Part shown: positions 34,114-42,509 of the stretch, one piece after another | How positions within the stretch are numbered: the stretch's first letter is position 1 | Layout: every line of letters starts with the position of its first letter | Assembly (NCBI GenBank): GCA_002298915.1 | Contig: DBML01000016.1 | Location: 1 to 64,000, forward strand | DNA length: 64,000 nucleotides | Source: Clostridium sp. UBA699 | GTDB lineage: Bacteria > Bacillota > Clostridia > Clostridiales > Clostridiaceae | Direction of reading: 5' to 3' | Translations under genes and position numbers: made by a program | Notes under the pieces: generated by a model | The model's database searches: none | Told to the model about the DNA's origin: nothing | Seen by the model: the letters and a program-made list of their open reading frames with translations, nothing else

Positions 34114-34683
34114 CTACCAGGCAATGATGCCATAGAAATTCTCACCCAGGTCGACCAGGGAGATGTTCGTGAATCCTGCTGCCACCATGAGCTTTGCAAG
34201 GTCCTCCCTGCCCAGCCTGTGGTCCTTGGGAGGCCCGAAGTCGCTGTCTATCTTCTCCCATTCAACTACAGCCAGCCTACCTCCTTCAGCAAGCAATCCC
34301 TTAATATCAGAGATGAATCCGGCCGCATCCTCTATTTCGTGGAGGACGTTGCTCGTGAACGCGAAGGTCACCCCGGCATGCTCCAGTCCGGGCATGCTTC
34401 CGTCCGTGAGCATGATCTCGACATTTGTCAGTCCGCCCTCTTCGACTTTATTCCCGACGTCTTGCAGCATGTATTCCGAGACGTCCACTGCATATACCTT
34501 CCCCGATTCTCCAACTATCTCGGCTGCAGGTATGGTGAAGTAGCCTATGCCGCAGCCGATGTCCGCCATTATGTCGCCTTCCTTGAGCCCCAGCAGAAGA
34601 AGCGTCCTTTCCGGAGGAAGCAGCTCCCTCCTCTGTGGATTGTCCAGCTTGTGCTTGCTTTTTTCATCGAATTTGTGTTTCAC
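34114..34683 (-). CDS. Class I SAM-dependent methyltransferase
   Basis: 189 residues. Motif I VADIGCGIGYFTIPAAE, acidic end of beta-2 in VYAVDVSEYMLQ, and motif GVTFAFTSNVLHEIED place it in the Methyltransf_11/UbiE-like group. The start is GTG at 34683 behind AAAGGAG. The N-terminal HKFDEKSKHKLDNPQRRELLPP is typical of a clade of small anaerobe methyltransferases acting on unknown small molecules, possibly arsenite-like or quinone substrates. Not linked by operon to either neighbour because a terminator precedes it. Confidence 0.85.
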   Translation of the reverse strand: MKHKFDEKSKHKLDNPQRRELLPPERTLLLLGLKEGDIMADIGCGIGYFTIPAAEIVGESGKVYAVDVSEYMLQDVGNKVEEGGLTNVEIMLTDGSMPGLEHAGVTFAFTSNVLHEIEDAAGFISDIKGLLAEGGRLAVVEWEKIDSDFGPPKDHRLGREDLAKLMVAAGFTNISLVDLGENFYGIIAW

Positions 34684-34709
34684 TGTTCAGCACTCCTTTA
34701 TTATAAAGT

Positions 34710-34740
34710 CAAAATACACAGCGGACAAAAGCCGCTGTGC
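34710..34740 (-). terminator. Terminator of the arsR-hesB operon
   Basis: CACAGCGG-CTTTTGT-CCGCTGTG followed by TATTTTG leftwards, 7 bases after the hesB stop. Confidence 0.8.
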
Positions 34741-34746
34741 TATCTG

Positions 34747-35047
34747 CTAGCAGGATGAAAGCTTCCCGCCGGTCAGTATGAATCCTCTGCCGTATCCTTC
34801 GTCGTTGTAGTCCAGTACGGCGTCGTCCAGGTAATATCCGAACTCGCTGTCGTAGATAACCTTTATGCCTTCCGCCTCAACAACTACGTCTCCCTTGCCT
34901 ATTGACTCCTCCAGAGTCAGCCCGAAGTCAGGGCCTCCTCAGCCAAAGCCGTTGAAGGTTACCCTCAGCATCTTGTTTTCAGGGTCCTCCACCTTTTTTT
35001 ACATATTCCTTGAACTCATCTGCTGCTTTTTTCGTTACACTTATCAT
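34747..35047 (-). pseudogene. HesB-like selenoprotein gene with in-frame TGA and a 1-nt frameshift
   Basis: From ATG 35047 (ribosome site GGGGAG) it reads ISVTKKAADEFKEYVKK, then hits an A7 run near 35000. With one A fewer the frame continues VEDPENKMLRVTFNGFG, then TGA (34941-34939), then GGPDFGLTLEESIG to KVIYDSEFGYYLDD and GGKLSSC, TAG at 34747. GFG-U-GGP.FGLTLEE is the pattern of HesB-like selenoproteins (TIGR01911), where Sec replaces the iron-sulfur scaffold Cys. A TGACTC-TGGAG-GAGTCA hairpin begins 19 bases after the TGA. So the TGA is probably Sec, while the A7 shift is a mutation, a slippage site or a read error. Overlaps arsR by 32 bp. Confidence 0.75.
34903..34919 (-). promoter_or_regulatory. 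Putative bacterial SECIS hairpin in hesB
   Basis: Minus sense TGACTC-TGGAG-GAGTCA, a perfect 6-bp stem with a 5-base loop whose second base is G. The loop starts 25 bases after the TGA. These values match the described bacterial SECIS consensus (short stem, small loop with an early G, 16-37 bases from UGA). Confidence 0.6.
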
Positions 35048-35357
35048 TGTAATTCTCCCCTTCCAAATATTTTTCTGTTTTACAGTAGGTGCTTTTTAGT
35101 ACGTTTATCACTGCACTTATCCTGCCGTCCTGTATCGAATATGTCATTGAAAGCCCGCTCCTGCAAGAATCCAGGATTCCGTGAGCCTTCAGCAGTGTCA
35201 GATGCTGTGACAATGCTGGCTGGGACAGGTTCCCGATGACGCCGTGAAGCTCGCTTACAGTCATGGGCGACTCGAGAAGGCAGCATACAATCTGAAGCCT
35301 GTTCTCGTTGGAAAGCACCTTCATTACCTCAGCTATGCCCTTGATATCCTCATTCAT
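35016..35357 (-). CDS. ArsR-family repressor, BigR/YgaV-like
   Basis: 113 residues. Winged-helix ArsR fold: VLSNENRLQIVCCLLESPMTVSELHGVIG and recognition helix LSQPALSQHLTLLKAHGILD, then Cys in DSCRSGLSMTYSI. The LSQPALSQHL...HGI pattern fits the sulfur-responsive BigR/SqrR/YgaV branch better than metal sensors, which show ELCVC. Cys residues at ~25, 26 and 82 are candidate persulfide sensors. It heads the operon with the HesB gene and shares a nearly identical upstream element with the rhodanese gene, so sulfane-sulfur control is proposed. AGGGATTTCG precedes the ATG. Confidence 0.88.
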   Translation of the reverse strand: MNEDIKGIAEVMKVLSNENRLQIVCCLLESPMTVSELHGVIGNLSQPALSQHLTLLKAHGILDSCRSGLSMTYSIQDGRISAVINVLKSTYCKTEKYLEGENYNDKCNEKSSR

Positions 35358-35380
35358 CGAAATCCCTCCCGCCTCCCATC

Positions 35381-35417
35381 AGAATATTAGTTATTTCTTA
35401 TATTCTTATATTATAGC
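35381..35417 (-). promoter_or_regulatory. Putative ArsR operator/promoter of arsR-hesB
   Basis: Counterpart of 29857-29893 (33 of 37 positions identical). TATAAT -10 followed by AATATAAG direct repeats in the minus sense, ending 24 bases before the arsR start. Implies autoregulation. Confidence 0.65.
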
Positions 35418-35459
35418 ATAATCCTGTTCTTGTCAAACATATTTTTTGAAAAATAAACA

Positions 35460-35486
35460 GCTGCCGCAGACTTAAGCCGCGGCAGC
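35460..35486 (-). terminator. Terminator of the rubredoxin-like gene
   Basis: GCTGCCGC pairs with GCGGCAGC, followed leftwards by TGTTTATTTTTC; 10 bases past the stop. Confidence 0.85.
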
Positions 35487-35496
35487 CAAAGAACTC

Positions 35497-35826
35497 CTAC
35501 CATTTTCCCTTTCCAACGTGTGTCTCTATCTCAGCCTTGCTCCTCTGCTTGATGATCCACGCCTCGTCATGGGCCTTCTGGAACACGCTGACGCAGCCAG
35601 GATCCAGGTTCAGCTCCACGCCTTCCTTTGCAAGGTCCTTGATCTTCATGGCAAGCTTTACGATCTCCATGTGGATGTCGTTCGTCCTGTCGGAATCGTA
35701 TATCTTTTTTGCCGCATCCTCTGACATCTTCTCATAAGCCTCCTTCGGAGAGCCGCATTTAGGACAGACTTCGGGAGCTTCCTCCCCTTCATGAACGTAG
35801 CCGCATACGGAACATACCCACAACAT
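35497..35826 (-). CDS. Rubredoxin/rubrerythrin-type zinc- or iron-ribbon protein
   Basis: 109 residues. N-terminal rubredoxin-like knuckle: WVCSVCGYVHEG and CPKCGSP, four Cys for one Fe or Zn. The C-terminal ~70 residues are helical (IHMEIVKLAMKIKDLAKEGVEL, DEAWIIKQRSKAEIETHVGKGKW) but lack the Glu/His ligands of a full rubrerythrin di-iron site. AAGGGGATAG precedes ATG 35826; a much longer open frame upstream overlaps the mprF gene and has no site. Divergent from mprF. Probably an electron carrier in oxidative-stress defence. Confidence 0.85.
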   Translation of the reverse strand: MLWVCSVCGYVHEGEEAPEVCPKCGSPKEAYEKMSEDAAKKIYDSDRTNDIHMEIVKLAMKIKDLAKEGVELNLDPGCVSVFQKAHDEAWIIKQRSKAEIETHVGKGKW

Positions 35827-36016
35827 AATTCTATCCCCTTTCTTACTTTGATTTCCTATAAATAGATTATACGCAATATTCTGCAAATTTACAAGCGTAT
35901 CCGGCCGTTGCATAATATCGCCGATGCCGTATAATGTATATAGGTTTCGTACTGGGTTATAGCTCAATTCTGGACTCTGTTCGGATAATATGTAATAAAT
36001 CGGAGGACTCACAACA

Positions 36017-38611
36017 ATGCACTTCTTAAAGAGACTAGAAATATTCATGCTTGAGCACTGGAAGACCCTTCTCAAGCTCGCCTTCGCGCTTGCGCTCACT
36101 GCGCTCATCTTCTACGAGGGCAGGAACCAGCTTGAGAGCATACACCTTGCCTCCACTCTTGAGCTGCTTCGTTCGGTGCCGCTGGCCTGGATCGTCGCCT
36201 TCTTCGTCCTGGGGACTTTGGCCTCCTTCTCGATGGTGTTATACGACGTTTTCGGAATGAAAGCTTTCGGGTTCGAGATTGAAAGGACGGACCTCCTCGC
36301 AATCTCCTTCGTTTCAAACTCGCTGAACGCCCTTCTTGGGCTCGGCGGTCTCACTGGAGCCTCCATAAAGACGCTTCTCCTGAAGAAGCACAGCGCGGAT
36401 TTCAAGGAGATGATACCCTACAACGCCCTTATGGTGGCGTCTGCAACCACGGGGCTGTCGCTTTTCGCCGTGATCACCATTGCCAACAACCGCGGCATAT
36501 CAGCCCTTCTGGGCCTGCACAGGTGGCTCTGGGTCTGCCTTGCTGCCTACAGCCTCTACATAGCCGCTTATTTCGTGCTGGAGAGGTTCGTAAGAAAATC
36601 CAGGGAATGGGCGGAGTCCTTCGGACTGAGGAAGCTCTTCGCACTCAAGCTGAAGCTCACCGCAGTCTCGGTGCTCGAATGGCTTCTTGCAGGCGTTCTT
36701 CTTTTTGCGATAGCTGACCACTTCCACCACGGCATAAGCTTCCTGGACGTGATTTCGGTTTTCGCCGCAGCAGCTATAGCCGGAATACTGAGCTTCCTGC
36801 CGGGAGGAGCAGGCTCCTTCGACCTTATAGCGATAATGGGGCTGGAGGCTGCCGGGCTATCCCCAAACGAAGCGCTTTCGGCCGTGATCCTGTACAGGGT
36901 ATTCTACTACCTTGCGCCTTCTTTGACGGCTATAGCCACCTTCTCTGTACAGGTCCTCAGGAAATCGGAAAAGAAGGTAACCGAGATCAGATCAGGCGTT
37001 TACGGCCAGTTCGTCTCTTCCCTCATGGCCATCACTGTTTTGATCTGCGGCTCTGTGCTGCTTATTTCAGCATTCACCCCGAGCCTCCTTTCAAGGAGCA
37101 GGCTCCTGACCACCATAGCGTCCGCCGGCTTCCTGCAGTACTCCAGGAGCATCTCAATCTCCATCGGGCTGATTCTGCTCATAATGTCCAGGGATATATT
37201 CTGGCGGGTTAAGAGGTCCTACCATGCAGCAATGCTGCTTCTGCTGGCGGGAGGAATTTTCACTTTCGTCAAGGGCTTCGACTTTGAGGAGCTCGCTTTC
37301 CTCCTGTTCTGCATGTGCATAATAAGGCTCTCCAGGGTCAACTTCTACCGCAAGAGCATACCGGTTAAAAAGAGCAGCCTGATCGCGGTTGCAGCAGCTG
37401 TGCTGGTACTGCTGGCCGCCTACCTGAGAGGGAGCCACCTGCTCTTCACAAGCTACATCAAGGAGTTCGAGTACCCGCTGGATGCTTTCAGGCATCTCGG
37501 AGCCTTCATAGACTCAGGCATTGTCGCCTACGCGCTCTTCATTGCTTTCATCCTCATGTGGTACATCACCCGCAGCAGGATAGAGAAGGACCCTCTTTAC
37601 CAGGGCACAGACCAGGTTAGGCTTGAAGGTTTCCTGAAAACGCATGCAGGTCATCACCTTTCCCACATGATGCACCTGGGCGACAAGCAGCTTTTCTGGG
37701 CTTGCGAGGGGCAGGTCCTCCTTGCCTACGCCAAATACTCTGACAGGATAGTGGTCCTTGGAGACCCTGTGGGCGAGGAGTCCCTTATACGCTCAGGCAT
37801 ACAGGAGTTCCAGAGTTTCCTCGACCTCTACGGCTACAGGGCGGTTTTCTACCAGGTTTCCGAGGAGAACCTGTCTATGTACCACGAGAACGGCTGCTAC
37901 TTCTTCAAGCTCGGCGAGGAGGCTGTCGTTGACCTCACCGAGTTCGACATGGCAGGCTCCGGGCGCAGGAGCTTCCGCAACACCGTCAGGCGCTTCGAGA
38001 AGGAAGGCTATTCCTTCGAGCTTTTGCAGCCTCCATTCTCAACTGAGCTCCTTGACGAGCTGGAACAGGTATCCAGGGAATGGATAGGCAAAAGGAAGGA
38101 GATGAGCTTCTCTGTAGGCTGGTTCGACAGGTGCTACCTCCAGGAGGCCCCTGTTGCAGTTCTCAGGAGCCCTTCGGGAAAGCTCCTGGCGTTCATCTCG
38201 CTCACAGATATGGGCCCTGGGAAGCAATGCGCAGGCATCGACCTCATGAGGTTCGGGAAGGACGCTCCCAGCTCCACCATGGAGTTCATGTTCATACAGC
38301 TGCTCCTGAACTATAAGGATATGGGCTTCAAAGGCTTCAGCCTGGGCGTTGCACCGCTTTCGCAGGTCGGCTACTCGCCTAAATCCCACTTGGCGGAAAA
38401 GCTTGCGGGGCTCATATCGAAGCACGGCAAGCTATTCTACAGCTTCGAGGGCCTAAGGAGGTTCAAGGACAAGTTCGACCCGGACTGGAAGCCTGTTTAC
38501 CTTGCCTACCCTCAGCTGATGTCGCTGCCCGCGCTGCTTATTGAACTCTCAATGCTTGTAAACAAGCCGTCAATCCCGCAAAATTCCCAAACTCCAGAAA
38601 ATGTGCTATAA
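36017..38611 (+). CDS. mprF: MprF: phosphatidylglycerol lysyltransferase/flippase
   Basis: 864 residues. N-terminal flippase with about eight TMs (GLGGLTGASIKTLLLKKHS, FLPGGAGSFDLIAIMGLEA), further TMs to ~520, then a cytosolic GNAT-like synthase (DUF2156) with HHLSHMMHLGDKQLFWA, VVLGDPVGEES, RRSFRNTVRRFEKEGYSFE, SVGWFD and GAPLSQVG-like GVAPLSQVG. It adds an amino acid from aminoacyl-tRNA to phosphatidylglycerol and flips the product outward, lowering surface charge and giving resistance to cationic peptides. Start ATG follows CGGAGGACT. Lysine as the donor amino acid is only presumed. Confidence 0.93.
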   Translation: MHFLKRLEIFMLEHWKTLLKLAFALALTALIFYEGRNQLESIHLASTLELLRSVPLAWIVAFFVLGTLASFSMVLYDVFGMKAFGFEIERTDLLAISFVSNSLNALLGLGGLTGASIKTLLLKKHSADFKEMIPYNALMVASATTGLSLFAVITIANNRGISALLGLHRWLWVCLAAYSLYIAAYFVLERFVRKSREWAESFGLRKLFALKLKLTAVSVLEWLLAGVLLFAIADHFHHGISFLDVISVFAAAAIAGILSFLPGGAGSFDLIAIMGLEAAGLSPNEALSAVILYRVFYYLAPSLTAIATFSVQVLRKSEKKVTEIRSGVYGQFVSSLMAITVLICGSVLLISAFTPSLLSRSRLLTTIASAGFLQYSRSISISIGLILLIMSRDIFWRVKRSYHAAMLLLLAGGIFTFVKGFDFEELAFLLFCMCIIRLSRVNFYRKSIPVKKSSLIAVAAAVLVLLAAYLRGSHLLFTSYIKEFEYPLDAFRHLGAFIDSGIVAYALFIAFILMWYITRSRIEKDPLYQGTDQVRLEGFLKTHAGHHLSHMMHLGDKQLFWACEGQVLLAYAKYSDRIVVLGDPVGEESLIRSGIQEFQSFLDLYGYRAVFYQVSEENLSMYHENGCYFFKLGEEAVVDLTEFDMAGSGRRSFRNTVRRFEKEGYSFELLQPPFSTELLDELEQVSREWIGKRKEMSFSVGWFDRCYLQEAPVAVLRSPSGKLLAFISLTDMGPGKQCAGIDLMRFGKDAPSSTMEFMFIQLLLNYKDMGFKGFSLGVAPLSQVGYSPKSHLAEKLAGLISKHGKLFYSFEGLRRFKDKFDPDWKPVYLAYPQLMSLPALLIELSMLVNKPSIPQNSQTPENVL

Positions 38612-38666
38612 TGATTAGTGGAAAAATAACAAATTTTTAATCTATTTTGCTCAAGGGGGTATCACA

Positions 38667-39635
38667 ATGAAAAAAAGATTCGGAATCCTTCTCATGGTTG
38701 CGATGCTGGCTGTTTCTTCCGTGCTGGCGGCAGGCTGCGAGTCAAAGCCGAAGGAGAAAATCAAGATCGCTGCGCTCAAGGGACCTACAGGCATGGGGCT
38801 TGTTAAGCTGATGGAGGACCATTCAGACCTGTACGAAGTAACCCTGTACGACTCGCCTGACCAGATCGTTTCGAAGATCGTGACCGGTGAGATAGACGGA
38901 GCAGCAGTTCCTTCAAACCTTGCTCCGATACTGTACACCAAGACAGAAAAGAAGATAAAGCTCACTAACGTTACTACAATGGGCGTCCTTTACATAGTTG
39001 AGAACGGTGACTCAGTAAAGAGCATTGCCGACCTCAAGGGAAAGACGGTTTATGCAAGCGGCAAGGGCGGCACTCCTGAGTACGCCTTAAACTACATCCT
39101 GAAGCAGAACGGACTTACGCCTGACGTAGACGTCAAGATAGAATGGAAGGCAGACCATGCTACAGTGTCGGCAGCCATTGCATCCGGCGAAGCAACGGTT
39201 GCACTTCTTCCTGAACCTTTCGTAACTACTACAAAGGCCAAGGTAGCAGGCCTCACAGTTCCGATAGACATGACCGCGGAATGGAGCAAGGCTTCAAACG
39301 GAAGCAGCGAGCTCATCATGGGCGCGTTCGTCATGACTACAAATATAATCGACACAAGAAAAGCAGATGTTGACGCGTTCCTCGAGAAGTACAAGGAGTC
39401 CGTCGAATACGTGAACAAGAACCCTAAGGAAGCGTCAGCGCTTGTAGCTAAGCAGGGAATACTCCCAAGCGCAGCTGTAGCTGAAGCTGCTATACCAAGA
39501 TCCTACATCGTATTCACAAGCGCACAGGACGCGAAGAAATCACTTGAAGGCTTCTTCACAGTGCTTAAAGACAGCGATCCGGCATCCATCGGAGGAAATC
39601 TGCCTGATGAAAACTTCTATTACACAGGTAAGTAA
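38667..39635 (+). CDS. ABC transporter substrate-binding lipoprotein (NMT1/SsuA-like)
   Basis: 322 residues. Lipobox VLAAGC near 24, then a two-lobed NMT1/THI5-like fold: IAALKGPTGMGLVKLMED, VPSNLAPILYTKT, VYASGKGGTPEYALNYILKQNG and a C-terminal VNKNPKEASALVAKQG. Family members bind sulfonates, taurine, nitrate, bicarbonate or thiamine precursors; the ligand is not evident. First gene of a three-gene ABC importer; AAGGGGGTATCAC precedes it, 56 bp after mprF with no terminator, so read-through is possible. Confidence 0.9.
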   Translation: MKKRFGILLMVAMLAVSSVLAAGCESKPKEKIKIAALKGPTGMGLVKLMEDHSDLYEVTLYDSPDQIVSKIVTGEIDGAAVPSNLAPILYTKTEKKIKLTNVTTMGVLYIVENGDSVKSIADLKGKTVYASGKGGTPEYALNYILKQNGLTPDVDVKIEWKADHATVSAAIASGEATVALLPEPFVTTTKAKVAGLTVPIDMTAEWSKASNGSSELIMGAFVMTTNIIDTRKADVDAFLEKYKESVEYVNKNPKEASALVAKQGILPSAAVAEAAIPRSYIVFTSAQDAKKSLEGFFTVLKDSDPASIGGNLPDENFYYTGK

Positions 39636-40374
39636 AAGACTGTCTAAAAACATGCTGATTATACTGTTCTGGATAATGATTTGGGAGCTCGGCTCCCTTT
39701 TTATCCATAACGTCATACTCTTGCCCTCGCCGCTTGAGGTGCTGCAGATGCTGTGGAAGCTCATATTCCTTCAGTACTTCTGGCTATGCGTGTTCAGCAG
39801 CATAGCGAGGGTTATCATCGGCCTCGTGCTGTCGATAGGCCTCGGGGTGGCTGTCGGCATAATAGCCGGGCTCAACAGCTACGTGGAGGAGCTTCTAACC
39901 CCCCTGCTGGTCACCATCAAATCGACGCCGATAATGTCCATCATAATACTTGCTCTGGTTTGGTTCAAGTCGACGAACGTAGCCATATTCACGGCCATAC
40001 TGATATGCTTCCCGGTCATCTACACGAACGTGCTTCAGGGCATAAAGTCGGTGGACGTACAGCTGCTTCAGATGGCCGATCTGTACAAGGTCAAGAGGAA
40101 GTACGTCATAAGGGACATATACATCCCCTCAATCAGGCACTACATAATTTCAGGTGTTCTTATGTGCCTTGGGCTCGCCTGGAAGGTCTCGGTGACCTCA
40201 GAGGTGCTGGCGACTCCCAAGTACTCCATCGGCCTCAACCTTCTCAACTCGAAGGCCATGCTGGAAACCTCGGAGCTTTTCGCATGGACCGTGGTGGTGG
40301 TCATCCTCAGCTTCGGCTTCGAATCCCTGTTCAAGTACTACGTCAAGAAAACAGACAGGCTGTCTGGAATATAG
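39607..40374 (+). CDS. ABC transporter permease (SsuC/TauC type)
   Basis: 255 residues, about six TM segments. The EAA-type loop reads LLQMADLYKVKRKYVIRDIYIPSIRHYIISG, which contacts the ATPase. ATG 39607 lies inside the end of the binding-protein gene (29 bp overlap), with CGGAGG upstream; this gives MKTSITQVSKRLSKNML before TM1. Partner of the lipoprotein before it and the ATPase after it. Confidence 0.9.
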   Translation: MKTSITQVSKRLSKNMLIILFWIMIWELGSLFIHNVILLPSPLEVLQMLWKLIFLQYFWLCVFSSIARVIIGLVLSIGLGVAVGIIAGLNSYVEELLTPLLVTIKSTPIMSIIILALVWFKSTNVAIFTAILICFPVIYTNVLQGIKSVDVQLLQMADLYKVKRKYVIRDIYIPSIRHYIISGVLMCLGLAWKVSVTSEVLATPKYSIGLNLLNSKAMLETSELFAWTVVVVILSFGFESLFKYYVKKTDRLSGI

Positions 40375-40382
40375 GTGGTAGC

Positions 40383-41006
40383 ATGGAAAACGAAAAAAAA
40401 TACCTGGTTAAGGTTAGGAACCTGTACAAGTACTTCGACGGAAGCCTAGTCCTGGGAAACCTGAACCTGGATATCGAAAAGGACAAAATAACCGTAATTA
40501 CAGGGCCTTCCGGCTGCGGCAAGACGACGCTGCTCAACATAATAAGCGGCATCGAGAAGCCTGACAGCGGCGAGGTCATCCTGGAGGACGACAGCATATC
40601 CTATATATTCCAGGAGGACAGGCTCCTGCCCAACCTGACCGTATACAGGAACATCGAGTTCGTTCTCAAATCGACCATGCCCCCTCAGGAAGCTAAGCCA
40701 ATTATTGAGCGGTACCTTGGGCTAGTCAGGCTGACAGCTGCGAGGGACAAGTATCCAGACCAGCTGAGCGGCGGTATGAAGAGGAGGGTTGCGATGGCAA
40801 GGGCCTTCGCCTACAGGAGCGATCTGCTCATCATGGACGAACCCTTCAAGGGCCTCGACGACGAGCTGAAGCGGGAGATCCTCGAGGAGTTCCTCAGGGT
40901 GTACAGGCAGGACAGAAGGACTGTAATACTTGTCACCCACGACAAGGCTGAGGCTGAGCTCCTGGGAGACGTTGTAGTGGACCTGCCTTCGGTGAACCAT
41001 ATATGA
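40383..41006 (+). CDS. ABC transporter ATP-binding protein (SsuB/TauB type)
   Basis: 207 residues, short for this family. Walker A TGPSGCGKTTLLN, Q-loop YIFQEDRLLPNLTV, signature LSGGMKRRVAMARAFAY, Walker B LLIMDEPFKGLD, switch His in LVTHDKAEAELL. Powers the importer made with the two preceding genes. Eight bases separate it from the permease; GGTGGTAGC is the site before ATG 40383. Ends the operon at a strong terminator. Confidence 0.92.
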   Translation: MENEKKYLVKVRNLYKYFDGSLVLGNLNLDIEKDKITVITGPSGCGKTTLLNIISGIEKPDSGEVILEDDSISYIFQEDRLLPNLTVYRNIEFVLKSTMPPQEAKPIIERYLGLVRLTAARDKYPDQLSGGMKRRVAMARAFAYRSDLLIMDEPFKGLDDELKREILEEFLRVYRQDRRTVILVTHDKAEAELLGDVVVDLPSVNHI

Positions 41007-41060
41007 AGTTCGAATGCCCCTTATCATCACAGGATAAGGAGCATCGGAATCCCTAAAGAT

Positions 41061-41106
41061 AAGGTGGGGCAGCCCCGTTCAGGCTGCCCCACCTTCATTT
41101 TTTGAT
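41061..41106 (+). terminator. Strong terminator of the ABC operon
   Basis: 14-bp perfect stem AAGGTGGGGCAGCC / GGCTGCCCCACCTT, 7-base loop, then CATTTTTTG. Confidence 0.95.
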
Positions 41107-41142
41107 AATCTAATTCGCAGTTGATATATCCACACGATAAAA

Positions 41143-41715
41143 TCACAGCTTCTGCTCCGGATAATAAACATTTTTTATCCATTCCGGCCGGATCTCCCAC
41201 AGGGTTGCCTGGTCTTCACCGGATATTCTTATGCTAGGATCAAACAGCCTTTCCCAGCTCTTTTCAACTTCCCGCCTTAAAATCGGGTAGAAGTTTGTCA
41301 TGCAGATCTGGCTTTTGTTCCTGACTCCGTATTCCCTCAGTTTTTTTTCAAATTCTTCATTGTCCTTGCTGTCCTTCGGGATGTACCAGTAGTTCAGGAT
41401 GTAGTCCCACTTGCCAGTATCGAAAACAATCACGTTCTCGCTCTCAACCTCAAGCTCGAACCTCACATGTCCGTCTATGAGGCCAAACGTGAACTCCTTT
41501 TCCAAAGCTGCCCAAATAGGGAATTCAGCACCTTCCGGCTTCGGAACCACCTTGTTTGCCGCCTTGGAAAACCATTTGTATACATGAAGATATACATCTG
41601 AGCAGGTATCGTATTTTTCTATTATGCTTCCGAGCTTTGCCGTGTATACACCTTTTGCTTCAATTTCCTTCAAAGCCCTTGCATCCTGAGTAGTCCAAAG
41701 TGTAATTTTCCCCAT
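41143..41715 (-). CDS. DUF3841 family protein
   Basis: 190 residues, soluble. Start ITLWTTQDARALKEIEAKGVY and body MLNYWYIPK-like ILNYWYIP plus SWERLFD match DUF3841, a small family of unknown function seen in Firmicutes. No catalytic motif stands out. Convergent with the ABC operon and not obviously linked to the CDGSH gene 77 bp upstream on its own strand. Confidence 0.7.
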   Translation of the reverse strand: MGKITLWTTQDARALKEIEAKGVYTAKLGSIIEKYDTCSDVYLHVYKWFSKAANKVVPKPEGAEFPIWAALEKEFTFGLIDGHVRFELEVESENVIVFDTGKWDYILNYWYIPKDSKDNEEFEKKLREYGVRNKSQICMTNFYPILRREVEKSWERLFDPSIRISGEDQATLWEIRPEWIKNVYYPEQKL

Positions 41716-41792
41716 ATTGCACTCTTACCTTCCCCCAAAGTTGGATTTTTCCATGACAGCATTTCCTTAAAAGCTGAGAATGAACCTGGCTT

Positions 41793-42479
41793 CTACTCCT
41801 TGTCCGAGAACCTGGCTGCAACGTGTGATATGTCGCAGAAAGGTTTGTTTTTAGACTGCCCGCACCTGCACAGCGCATACCTGTTCCTCAGTTCGTAGGC
41901 ATATCCGTCAGCGGATTCCAGCGGGATATACCCCTTTACGTAGATTCCAGCGCTCACCTCTTTTTCAGGATCCTGGATGATGTCTATGGATGGCTCGTAT
42001 ACTGGCTCAACCGCATAGCCTTCCTTGTCTATGGCCGTGAGCCTTCCGGCAGGGCAGTCGGAAGCAGCCTTTACGACCTGCTCCCTATATCTCTCCTCGC
42101 CAGTCTTTTCCAGCAGGTCCCAGGCGTTCCCGTCCTCCCTGTGGCAGAAACGTGCAAGGGCACACCTATTGTCGTCCCTCATGTCCACACCTGGACCTTC
42201 GAGGTATTCGGCTCTTTCAACGTACTTGTCCATCGTGGCGGTCTCAGCACCGTCAAAGCCGGTGCTGGAATGTGTACCGTCGCAGAAGGGCTTGTTCTTC
42301 GATTTGCCGCAGCGGCACAGCAGGTACACCTCCGACCGCGGGAATTCCCGTCCTTCCTTGAACTCGTTGCACTTACCCTTCTGTATTATAATCTTCTCAC
42401 GAAGAGGAACATTCCCTGTGACCCTGTATGGCCCGTTTTTCAAAACCTTTATTCCCGGTTTAGTGTTGTCTTTATCCAA
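41793..42479 (-). CDS. CDGSH iron-sulfur domain protein, copy A
   Basis: 228 residues with three recognisable parts: N-terminal GPYRVTGNVPLREKIII and the CDGSH motif CRCGKSKNKPFCDGTH near 55-70; a central four-Cys/His region (DDNRCALARFCHR ... CPAGRLTA) of the Fer4_19-like divergent 4Fe-4S type; a C-terminal second CDGSH-like motif CRCGQSKNKPFCDISH. Binds 2Fe-2S clusters with 3Cys-1His ligation. Start TTG 42479 aligns with the ATG of its paralogue at 45322-46008; the two upstream regions share ACATCA and CCCCG-type sequence. Redox or cluster-transfer role inferred. Confidence 0.88.
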   Translation of the reverse strand: MDKDNTKPGIKVLKNGPYRVTGNVPLREKIIIQKGKCNEFKEGREFPRSEVYLLCRCGKSKNKPFCDGTHSSTGFDGAETATMDKYVERAEYLEGPGVDMRDDNRCALARFCHREDGNAWDLLEKTGEERYREQVVKAASDCPAGRLTAIDKEGYAVEPVYEPSIDIIQDPEKEVSAGIYVKGYIPLESADGYAYELRNRYALCRCGQSKNKPFCDISHVAARFSDKE

Positions 42480-42509
42480 AATACATCAACCCCCGCCTAA
42501 TATGAGATT

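Noticed and set aside
34990..35005. Programmed ribosomal frameshift at the A7 run of hesB
   Set aside because: The required shift is +1 or -2, not the usual -1 on A-AAA-AAG, and no stimulatory structure was seen; mutation, read error or transcriptional slippage is more likely.
35827..36108. Long N-terminal extension of the rubredoxin-like protein, overlapping the start of mprF
   Set aside because: ATG 35826 has a clear AAGGGG ribosome site and starts at the Cys knuckle; the extension lacks a site and would be antisense to mprF.
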